Below, piece after piece: positions 37,578 to 47,698 of a stretch of 64,000 nt of DNA. Under the pieces are notes generated by a model. That model was not told the DNA's origin, made no database searches, and saw nothing but the letters and a program-made list of their open reading frames with translations. Where the stretch lies: the NCBI GenBank assembly GCA_964036665.1, contig OZ038530.1:14355001-14419000 (forward strand). The letters run 5' to 3'. The position numbers and the translations under genes are program-made. Every line of letters begins with the position of its first letter. Positions within the stretch are counted from its first letter, which is position 1. The DNA is from Gordius sp. MW1 (taxonomy: Eukaryota > Nematomorpha > Gordioida > Gordea > Gordiidae).

Positions 37578-40183
37578 TTAGCGATGCTTAAAAACAATCT
37601 GTTTGCTTCCCACCTTGTTATTCGTATTTTCTAATTTGGCTTGTAGTTTAGATAAGTTTTGTTCGCGCTTCAATCTTTTGAGTAGCAAATTATTTGCTTT
37701 TGGCAGAGTATTCATTATTGGTATCTGTATTAATTTTATTGTTAAAGTGTAAGTGAACATAAATATAGTTGATAATATTTCAATTATCGCAATAGGTAGT
37801 GGTAAAAGCATTCAAAGATTAGCTGGATATTAAGTTGATTGTACTCATAAAAGGTCATGGGCTTAGTCAGAATTCAAATCAAAGAGTAGCAATAATTGGG
37901 AGGGACAAAATGATAATTTCTTGAACTTTAACAATTATTATAATAAATTTTAAAGACTTTTTGGATTTAGAGGGGGGGTTGCCCCTCCCTGCCTCTCCTT
38001 AGCTACGCCCATGAGCAAGGTGGTTTTATTAATGGTTGGTAAAAGAATTTTATAATGTAAACTAGTTATGTAAATTGTAGTTTACAAAAATTATTAGGGC
38101 GTACAGGGGGGGGCCCCTAAATGACAAAAAAAAGTTCAATACAAAAACCATTAAAAATTAAAAAAAATTATGTTTCCTCCCCCCCCCCCCCCAATCTAAA
38201 CCTGGCTACGCTGGTGAAACTATATAATGTATCTAATCCTGGCTGTTAAATATACTCATAAATGCTCAATCCATTATATAAGCAAGGTGGTTTTATTATC
38301 GAGTTTGTTATTTAAACAAAAGGTTGACTATATGATTTGCTTAAAGGGAAGGAATTTAAGAGCTTACATCAAACTTCATTTTCAAGAAACACTGGGTTTA
38401 TATGGATCTAGACTCTTATATGACGCAAAACTTTAAATTGTTTTAATTTGTAAAGTACGTAAAATTTATAGTTTACATAGACATCAATTAAGCTTCTCTC
38501 AAAAGCACTATAACAATTAAAATACATACAAAAATTTTTTTTGTCAATTTATCTATATATACACCCAAACCTCAACAAATATGTTAATCATATGTATAAT
38601 AATATGAGTACTTTTCAGAATAAAAAGTTAAATCAATTGAAAAATTTTATATTTAATAAAGAGCAGACAAAAATAGCAAATCTTAAATGTAATCATTTTA
38701 AACTTAAAGGCAAAATTTGATTTAATATATTTTTATACGTAGGTAAATTGCATTTTTTACATTAAATAGTATAACTTTAATATTTATCTAAATTCATTGT
38801 TTTTCAATATAAACCAAAAAATTAGAAAAATTAATTTTGTATCAATTTATCATTATTTACCTTTTAAATATAAAAATATTCAAATTTTTGTGAAGTTAAA
38901 TATCATAATTTTTATAGTCATTTCTTAAAAATAATTTGAATTTAATATTTTTCAAATACATCATATTTTAAGATATAACTTAACAATGTGCAATAACTAA
39001 AATCCCTTTAAAAATTAAAAATAAGACTGAAATTGTAAACATATTATATGTACCAAAAAGCCTTTAAAAAGGCCAACAACTAATATTTAGGCCAAAAAAT
39101 TAAGCCCATGCATAAGAGAAAAAATAATTTATTTAAAAAGGCATTTAAAATAATTTTTTTTTATTAATATAACTATTTCCATTGGCAGACATGGATCTAT
39201 GTGGTTCTAAATGTCCAGAAAAATTGCTATAGATGCACAAAAATTTGCAATTTTCTATATTAGAAAACCAGATCCAAACGCTTAATACCATAACCATAAG
39301 TTTTTAATTTAAATGCTGTATTATTTTTTAAGCTAGTATCTTTGAACTATTATAAAAAAAATAATAATTACATATTTTAAAGCTAATTATTAACTCTATT
39401 TTAAAAATAAGCTATTTGTTTCATCTCAAATTTCTATTAAAAAATTGGTGATTATGTGTAAGCATTATTTGAAATTCACTGCAAGACTCAAAATATTATA
39501 AGATGAATTCATTTGCATTATAATTTATTCATACTTTATCAAGAGATTGGCACATTTGTTTAAAGGAATTTGAATCATCTATAAAAATAATAATTTTAAC
39601 TATTCAATAAAATACCTTCTGGATCTTGGAAAATAATATGTGAAGGTTCAGATATATCACAACTGAAATTATTTACTTTTAATTTTTCTATTTGCTAAAA
39701 ATGTAAAAAGCCATCAGAATTAAAACTACCTTTAAGTTAAGGCTTCTCTTGTAACGTAGATAACTAAGATCTTGTGTTTTTAGGAATAAATCTTGTTCCT
39801 TATTAATTTTCTCTTTTTTACCTTCAAAATCTTCTTCTTCAAACTAAATAGTGTAATGAAGCAACAGATATATTATATACCTTAGGTTTGCTATTAACCA
39901 TCTTAAAATAGAACTCATCCCAATTTTTATTGTAAGCTTTCTCTTTAAAAGATTTTAATAATTTTGTTTTTTGATGGTGTTTTCTGTAAAATGATGTTCA
40001 AGTTGTATCACTTAATATTTACGTTGCTCTTTTTTTATAATCAGTTTTTTTAGGCAAAATGCCGAATTCTTTCCGTTTAGATGGCTATATACAAAAATAA
40101 GGCTAGGTTATAATATTAATCACTTGATCCCTCTCCTTGTGTATTCTTCTGAAAGATTTTGCGATTTTATTTAACGAAGACAT
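37578..40183 (-). CDS. UTP11: U3 snoRNA-associated protein 11 (UTP11), 7 exons, about 202 aa
   Basis: UTP11 is a nucleolar component of the small-subunit processome, which processes pre-18S rRNA. Minus-strand exons, all in phase: 40183-40124, 40084-40023, 39983-39881, 39843-39730, 39694-39616, 39578-39535, 37724-37578. Family features: basic N-terminus with RIHKERDQ, EFGILPKKTDYKKRA, KEKAYNKNWDEFYFKMV (compare KNPDEFYYKM), FLKTQDLSYLRYKRSL, IEKLK, a DSNSFKQMCQSLDK block and a C-terminal LLLKRLKREQNLSKLQ helix with a basic end. Introns 1-5 are 37-39 nt; the last is 1.8 kb and holds two MITEs. It is shorter than human UTP11 (253 aa): about 20-40 residues between the LDK block and the last helix are absent, either a real deletion or an exon I missed in the large intron. 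Convergent with NOTUM. Confidence 0.88.
37856..38013. mobile_element. CATGGGCTTAGTC-family MITE in a UTP11 intron
   Basis: The left end CATGGGCTTAGTCAG and right end TAGCTACGCCCATG are slightly worn. The flanks taaaaggt / agcaaggt match at 6 of 8 positions, an aged target duplication. Confidence 0.75.
38097..38214. mobile_element. Variant GGGCGTA...CTACGC MITE in a UTP11 intron
   Basis: GGGCGTACAGGGGGGGG to CCTGGCTACGC, with the C- and G-run layout of the copy at 4307-4418. Confidence 0.55.
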
Positions 40184-40572
40184 TTCAAGCGAGCACGATT
40201 AAATTATTAAATGCCCAATTGGTTACATTAAACAGCTCCCCAAAAAGTTGATAAGTTTTTTTGGTTTGAATCAAACAGCAGACATACATACCAAATAAAG
40301 TTGAATTAATTAAGTTCTTTAAAACTTAACATATTTACAATCATAAAATTGTAACATTTTGAGAGGTGCGCCTTAAGAGAGAAAAATTATGAGATGAACT
40401 TGAACGATGTGTAAATATTGCAAAACTATGCTTAAGAAATAAGAGAAAGTTTATTTGTTCAAAAAACAATGTATAATATATTCAGATATTTAAAAAGAGA
40501 AAAATAAAATTGAAAGAGACGTTACTATCGGTGGCGTTGACATGGGGAGGGGTGTAGAAACTGTATTTAATT

Positions 40573-42070
40573 GACTCGTAAACTCGCGGCATATTTAAAT
40601 TCACTTTGAAACGTTAATTAACTTAATTGTCTTCAGAGGTCAGATATGTTTGGAATTTTTGCCCGAACCCGGCCCGGTTCAATTTAACTTCATTGCCCGC
40701 CATAGCCCGCCCGAACCTATCTAGGTGTCCGCCCGGGCCCGCCCAAAATATTGAAGCTGCCCGAACTGCCCTGCCCGAAATATTAAATTTGCCTGATAAG
40801 CCCAAAATTATGCATTCCCACTATTAAAAAATAAGCATTAAATTAATGGCATGTTGATTAAAACAAATATGCAATATTTTCTTATCACAAATAAAATCTA
40901 ATTTCCTATATAATTAAAAGTCCAATGATATTTTCAAATGAAACATTTAATCTTAAATTTTAATCCTAATAGATCAAAAAAAAAGTTAGTATTTGGTCTA
41001 AAAAATTTGGCCAGATAGCACGGGCTAAACCGCTCTTGGTCATAATATTTTAATAGGTTAATTGCTAATGCATTTAGGGAAAAACATATTAGAACGTTTG
41101 AAAATCATATAATAGCAAAATGTTAATTGAAGCAGCCGATGTCCATGGAAATATTTATGTAGATATTTTTCAATTAAGTTTAAAGTATATATATTTAATA
41201 AATAATCTTACAATAAACAAAATTATACTCCCCTTTTGAGTTAACCAGTTTACCTTAGCCTATAAATAAACTTCTTAATGAATAAAATTAGTTCAAATAG
41301 TAAATCTGTGCTCCGTTAAAGCTTAATTTTTTGATAAAAAAAACCATGATTTGTCAGTAGAATTTAAATGCAATTTATGGATATTTTTAACTTAAAGCAC
41401 AAAAGAAAGGTATAGAAATTTATTATTAAAAATAAGTAGTAGCTTAGCGATGACAAGTGATAAGGGAATAATAAAGGCGAATTGGAGAAGCTTTGTTAAA
41501 CCATTTGTTAAAAAATTAATTGTATTAGAATGAAATTTAATACTTGCAGGCATTGTATCAATTTGCGCGTGACGATTTTGTACCATGTATAGACGGCACA
41601 TGTGAATAACGAACATTGAAAGGGCTGCATAAATATAAATATTTCAATCCTTTCCTTAAACCTAGCTAGGGACTTGATGGAAATAATGGTTTCGGGCAAA
41701 TATTGTAAAAATCACTTGGGGACGGATTCAAGTTTCTTAACTTTTTTAGCATTTTCATATGCAATCAAAAGTAACAAATTAATTCACTATCTAAAAAATC
41801 TCATTAAGCCCGAATTGCCCGAATCCTATCTTCGTGCCCGTCCTGGCCCGCCCGAAAAAAAAATTTAGAACAGTTGCCCGCCAGGGCCGGGCCTGTTGGG
41901 GCAGCGGGCCGGGTCGGGCAATCTGGTCTCTGTGTCTTATTTAATATATCTCGCGGCATACTAAATTAAATTCATTTCAAAACGTTAATTGACCTAATTG
42001 TATAATCTCATAGAGCTCGAGGTATACTACATTAAATTCACTTCTAAATATTGACTAACTTAATCGTGTT
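40573..42070. repeat. About 55-60 bp TCGCGGCATA units, interrupted by an element
   Basis: Units containing CTCGCGGCATA...AAATTCA.TT..AAACGTTAATT...TTAATTGT occur at 40573-40633, 41951-42003 and, more diverged, 42011-42070. The element at 40634-41932 splits them. A related stretch occurs at 49782-49860 near the 3' end of the retroelement fragment, so the units may be part of that element's 3' untranslated region. Confidence 0.5.
40634..41932. mobile_element. CAGAGG element with CG-rich subterminal repeats (1.3 kb)
   Basis: The ends are inverted: CAGAGGTCAGATATG at the left and ATCTGGTCTCTG at the right. Both subterminal regions are packed with GCCCG/CGGGC motifs (40660-40800; 41810-41920), in sharp contrast to the AT-rich interior. 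tgtctt abuts both ends, offset by two bases from an exact 8-bp duplication. No transposase ORF. Related ends occur at 42960-43095 and 63377-63760. Confidence 0.65.
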
Positions 42071-42959
42071 ATTTTATAGAGCTTGCGATATATAAGGAAG
42101 TGTTTTGCACTTACTTACCACTTACTCGCTTACACTCCTTTATCATTTATATTAAATTAAAATATTTAAAAATAAGTGAATAGGGGTTTTGATTAAGGAG
42201 ATTAATGCAAGACAAATTTAGTAATCAAGTTAATACTTTATTTTATAGGTGATTTAACATACATAGTCAGACTCATTTAAGAATTGTTGCCTTTTTAGAA
42301 ATTAAATCTTAAAACTTTTGATAGTTTAATAGATTGATTTATAAATTCTATTTAAATATAATGATGACATAACCAATTTTATTAAAACAAATATAGTTAA
42401 AATGGGCAAAGTGAAATTTATAGTCGGCTCTAAAGTAACCAAATGGATTCGGACCAGACCTAGCTAAAGTTACCCCAAGTCCTACCAGCAAAACTATTTC
42501 AAAATGTTTTTATTTTTGTATTTTAATGTATTGTGTTTTTTATGACGTTTATCAAATTTTATAATTAAATGATTTTATTAATTCATTTTTCTTCAATTAT
42601 TCATCTGCCACTGGGCCTTATATTCGATACGCGGGTAATAACGAGATCATTTTATATAAAATGATGTTTTATAGCATAGCAATATATTTAATTATAATAT
42701 GCCATTATCAAAATTTATTAATTTAGAAGCGAAAGGCCATATCAGTTATTCATTAGTTTTGTAGGAAGACGGAAGATTATATTAGTATAGCAATATTATT
42801 TTTAAATAATGTATTATTCTGTTTTCGCGTATTAATTAGCCACTTTTTTATATGATTCTTTATTTTTTGTTAATCCTAGTTTTTATCCAAAAAAATCAGA
42901 AAATGGAATAAAATTTTGTAAAAAATATAACAATATAGGTTCTAAAAATTATAAAAAAC

Positions 42960-43095
42960 ATTATTTTGGGCCGGGCAGTTCGGGCAGCTCGAATTGGTCA
43001 TGCCGGGTGGACACTTAAAAGGGTTCGGGCGAGTTATAAAATCGGACTAGGTCAGGTTTGGGCAGATATTTTTAACAAATCCCACCTCTAACTTA
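42960..43095. repeat. CG-rich element end (same family, reversed)
   Basis: Read on the minus strand it starts TTAGAGGTGGGATTTGTTA, then CTGCCCAAACCTGACC and repeated GCCCG units, matching the left end at 63377. Confidence 0.6.
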
Positions 43096-43249
43096 GTAAG
43101 GAACAACTTGTATTACAAATAAGCTTTAATTAAAATTTGTCCATATCTCTTAAATTAATAAACCAAATTTTAATAGAAACAACCATTCTATATAAAAGTA
43201 TTTTATCAAAATTATCGATTTCTATAATTTTCTAACGTTGTAGTTGCAT

Positions 43250-46200
43250 ATGAGCTATTTTTTATTGATACTTTATTCATTAGGATCACTCGCTCAATGT
43301 TCAGGTAAATTTTATTCTTCCTACTCTAATGGCCAACTGATAAATTTTAGGGAAAATTATATTTTTTTTTAGAAATAAAGCGATTATTACCATATTTTAT
43401 TTTTTAAATCTCAAAATAAAATAACATTATTGTATGTCATTAAATTTTACATAAAATTAATGGGACATTTTTATCAACGCATTTAAAGTATTTGTAAATA
43501 ATTTGGTTTTGTTAAACTTAGACTTATTCGAACCTCTATAAACATAAAAATTGTTTGGATTTGATTTACAAAAGCTAAAAGTTCTTATGTAAGGAGGGTC
43601 ATAATGAGGATAGTTTAAAAATATAATATAACCATGATTTATTTAAAAAATTTAGAGGAATGAATATACAAGGTGGCAGGTCTGCACTCTGCACACATAT
43701 TTTAACTGGTGGCCCGTCGCCGATAACCATCTCGTCGAATTTAATGTCCCCCGGTTAAAAAAAGGTCCCCCATTTTGTGATTGGTTGAATGGGGGACGAT
43801 TTTAAATTAGGGGACCTTTTTAACGGGGGGACATTAAATTCGACGAGATGGTTTTCGGCGAGTTGATAGGGCACCATTTTAACTAACAATTTATTTTTTC
43901 CGCTACTATTGCTAATTGGGAAATGCAGACCTTTTTTAATTCTTGCAGGCACAATATAACTAGCACTTTTTCTAATATAAAAGACTATTGGTTGAAAACA
44001 CCTTTGTAATATGATTTAATAAAATTAAAGTTTTTGTATGTGCGTTAATTTTCAAGAATTTATTGGGAACGCATTAACTCCATTACACGAAGCTTGTGAG
44101 CACCATGGAGAATGTTTCCACCATTTTTGCAAAAGGGGATCTTGCAAATGTCCACCGGGAAGCTACGAAAGAAAACGAATGTGTTTCTTGGGTATGATAC
44201 CATAGTGTTCTGTAAAATTGTCGTGACTTTGAATTGTTATTTAGGATTCTTTAATGCTAGATATAATATTTGAAATTCTTCCTAATTTGTGCCTAAGGTT
44301 ATCATTAGAGCTGTTAAGAACTGTTCATTGAACTAGTTCACTTTTTTCTGAACTTCGAACTGAACTAGTTTACTTTTTAAAAATTGAACTATGAACTTGA
44401 ACTAGTTCGTTTTTTTAAAGTTGAACTATGAACTTAAACTAGTTCTTTTTTTTATATTCTGAACTTGAACTTGAACTTTGCAAGATAAATGAACTAGTTC
44501 ATCACAAAAATTATTATTTAAAATGATTATATAGCCGAGTTTGATCGTTTTTAGTGTTTCGATCTCGTCTCATCTCCTCGAAAACAAAATCTCATCTTGT
44601 CTCGGAAACGATTAAGAGAATCTCGATCTCGTCTTGGTCTAAAAAAATCTCGGTCTCGACGAGATTTCTCGACTTGTCTCGACTTTTTAAAAAATTTTTA
44701 TACTAAATTGAAATTTCTCTTGGTGTTATAAAATTATAAAATAAGTGAAAAATAAAAATAGCAAACTATTTTGTTTTTCAAAAAATTTTATACACAAATT
44801 TGATAAAGATTTAGGGCGACATGTCATTGACAATATAAAGATATGAACCAATTATTAAATTAAAAAGAAAATGCAATTTAGAAAAAGGATATAAATAAGC
44901 CTAAGGTATAGAATATAAATTTTTTTAGTTTTAGCGAATTATAAAAATTATATTAAATTCACTGTGTCAAATATAAATACACATGTAACAAAAATCATTA
45001 TAATGAAAAGTAGACTAAGATATTGATGTTTAAGGTCCCATTTTATATACCAAAAAATTGCCTCCCATTGCTAACTAACTTTGCCGTTAAATATTTATTT
45101 TCTAATAAAGTATATATCGTGTATTTAATTTGGAGAATTTCCATATAGAAATTTTTATTGAATGCACCTGCCAACCCTATTTATTCATCTTTATTACATG
45201 ATAATTTTTAAAATAATATTTTATTCAAGTTCAATTCCATCTACTTCCCCTTGATTTCTATTATCAATTGTAATTATGTATACTATTATGTAAAATAAAA
45301 AATAAAAATTTTACACATTGAATTGTTTTTCAAAATAATATAGCTGATTTAGTTTTGTACAAAAAAGCTTGCTGGCATATGAAAATTGTTTATATTAGAT
45401 TTTATAATGGACTATTTCTATTATAAATTAAACAATAATAAGTTTAATTAATTAAACTCAATTATCAATAAAAATTTGTTTCATAGAATTTTAAAATTGC
45501 AAATTGGACTTAGATTTAAAAAACTGATTTTGGATCAGATAAAACGTTTTTCAAAGACCACTCGGCTCTGATTAAAATTCTATAATATTAAAAAAAATGA
45601 ACTGAACTATGAACTGAACTTGAACTAGTTCATTTTATAAAATTTAAACTAAGAACTGAACTAATGCGTTTTTTAAAAAAATGAACTTGAACTTGAACTA
45701 GATACTTTTGAAAAAATATGAACTTGAACTAATATTTTTTTCCAAACTGAACTATGAACTTGAACTAGTTCATATCTAAGATGAACTTTAACAGCTCTAG
45801 TTATCATGACCTTTGTTAATTAAAGGCCATCAATGGAAAAGGCAGCATTTTAAACAAATTTAAATTGGTTTACCCAAATTTAAAAGCTAGGCGAGATCTG
45901 CACAGGCAGGCGGGGTCCGTGGAAAGCCGACGGGCGGGTACGGGCGGGCTTTAAAAATAAAAAAATTAAACGGGCCGGGCTCGGGGAGGCAAACACTTTT
46001 GAGGGCTCGGACAGGCCAAAAATTTTGTAAACGGTCCTAGAAATAATAATAAATTTAGACCGACCATAAACGGGCTTTTAGACATTGTTTTTGGATTTCT
46101 TTTTAAATGGATTTTTTTTACTTAAAACAAATTAAATTTTGATGACAAAAATATATATTTAGATTGCCTTAATTGCTGTATGAAAATGAAATCGTAATAA

Positions 46201-47372
46201 TATTTATTTAAATCTCTACACTAATTTGAGAACATTTTTATAACCATCACATTCATTTATTTTACATTTTGTGCTATATTATTATTAATCTTAACCTTGC
46301 TCAATCTATCAATTTAATTGCCCGGGATATCTTTTTATTAATATCAGGTAAATAGCAATCTGCATAAATTTCGATTGTTTAATGGGCCCGGCCTTACGGG
46401 TTGATTTTAGTAGGCGGCCGGGCCTGAAGTGCACAAAAGAAATATGGACGGGCTCGGGCGGGCCCGAAAATTTTCAAAACGGGTATGGACAGGCCGACCT
46501 CCTAATAACGATCCGTTGCAGGTATAAAATGAGTAATTATAAATTAAGTTCTAAGATAAAAAACTCTCCGATTTTTTCCACAACACCACTTACCGTTAGA
46601 TGGGAATAGAGTGATAAATTTTGAACATTTGTAATCACAATTTTTCTAAAAGGTATGGAGGTAACTAGTGTTGTTAACTGGCGCGTTTTAGATCTACTTT
46701 GTTGAAAGGAGTAAACAGACCTCGTGCCATTACCATCAAAAGAGTTTATCGTGGGACGCGTCCCTAGTGTAAGGTCCCTCTTTTATGATCCCCTCCTTTA
46801 TGTTCCTAAATCTTAGATATAATGATTTTATAGCACGGCCACATCTGCCGTATTTTCTAACTCCATTCCTAACCATTCTGAGCATTTTGCATTATTACAA
46901 GCATATGGTTAGTTATGCATGTTGACAACAACAACTAACTAACAACCCGTAAGCATATATATAATGGCACATCCGAGTCTGTATGAGGTAAACATATACC
47001 AATGATCGGCTTGCACCACCCCCACATTGAAAGTCCTCAAAAGAAAAAAAGACTAGCATTTATAACATGGATATTTATGCACACTATAATCACTCTAGTA
47101 GACCACTCGGCGCGTCTCCCGCCCTTGACGCGGCCGTTATAGGACTAGGGATAGCTGACTTCCTTGCTTGCTGCTCACGTTTCCACGCTTTCATTTCTGT
47201 ATATGCATTTGTAGGAACAGATCTTGGAAATGAGTGTAAATCCAACGTGCAATGTTCGAGCATGATATTTCACAGCATATGTAAGGATAGCATTTGTGTG
47301 TGCGAGAATGAATATGACGCCGTGGATAAACTATGCGAACCAAGTATTATTGATCAGATAGACAATCGATAA
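43250..47372 (+). CDS. Small secreted EB-module (cysteine-rich) protein, 115 aa
   Basis: Three exons join in phase 1: 43250-43304, 44057-44191 and 47215-47372. Exon 1 is a signal peptide (MSYFLLILYSLGSLAQCS). Exon 2 encodes one cysteine-rich module (CEHHGECFHHFCKRGSCKC, then PPGSYERKRMC), and exon 3 a second (CKSNVQCSS, SICKDSICVCENEYD, LCEP). The C-x5-C...C-x3-C-x-C-x8-C pattern is that of EB modules (EGF-like, common in nematode and arthropod extracellular proteins). No membrane segment follows, so the product should be secreted. The ligand is unknown. Introns of 752 nt and 3.0 kb contain a foldback element, a hAT-like element and CG-rich repeats. Start: the only ATG giving a leader that splices in phase. 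Confidence 0.75.
43701..43883. mobile_element. Palindromic MITE in intron 1 of the EB gene
   Basis: Left arm (AACTGGTGGCCC, ACCATCTCGTCGAATTTAAT, GTCCCCC) and right arm (GGGGGACATTAAATTCGACG, GGGCACCATTTTAA) are inverted copies around a short centre. Intronic, non-coding. Confidence 0.75.
44306..45799. mobile_element. 1.5-kb hAT-like element with TAGAGCTGTTAA ends, in intron 2 of the EB gene
   Basis: Perfect 12-bp inverted termini TAGAGCTGTTAA / TTAACAGCTCTA and a perfect 8-bp target duplication gttatcat (44298-44305; 45800-45807). Subterminal regions consist of many GAACTAGTTCA/TGAACTTGAACT repeats. The stretch 44540-44880 is an inverted relative of the CGAGACGAGA end of the element at 9865-11509, so that family appears to have inserted into this one or shares its interior. 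No ORF. Confidence 0.8.
45890..46505. repeat. CG-rich GGGCCGGGC repeats in intron 2 of the EB gene
   Basis: Two CG-rich blocks (45890-46020 and 46383-46500) of CGGGCGGG/GGGCCGGGC motifs bracket an AT-rich core, as in the CAGAGG family. Ends not resolved. Confidence 0.5.
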
Positions 47373-47698
47373 CTTCTGAGTCGTGTCTTAAATTTTGCAC
47401 AACTAAGAATTGAAAACAATGTTTATTGCTAGGGTTTGCTTTTGTTTTATAGGGGGCAGGAATAATCGGATACATCACTACTTCCTCGAAATAACAAAAT
47501 TGGGTATTGATGTTTTTTAAGAATTTTAGTTTTTAATACAGAATAGATTTGAATATTATGGCGTGGATTAAGTATTGCTTAAAAAAATATGACCCAATAG
47601 ACTACTTTTCCGAAAAAATACTATAATTTTTAATGTTATTCAACTTTGGATGTACAAATTAGGGTATCTGGAAAAGTATACTTGTTTGGTATTGGTAG

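Noticed and set aside
38227-38436. 69-codon plus-strand ORF
   Set aside because: Antisense within the large UTP11 intron; no recognisable protein features.
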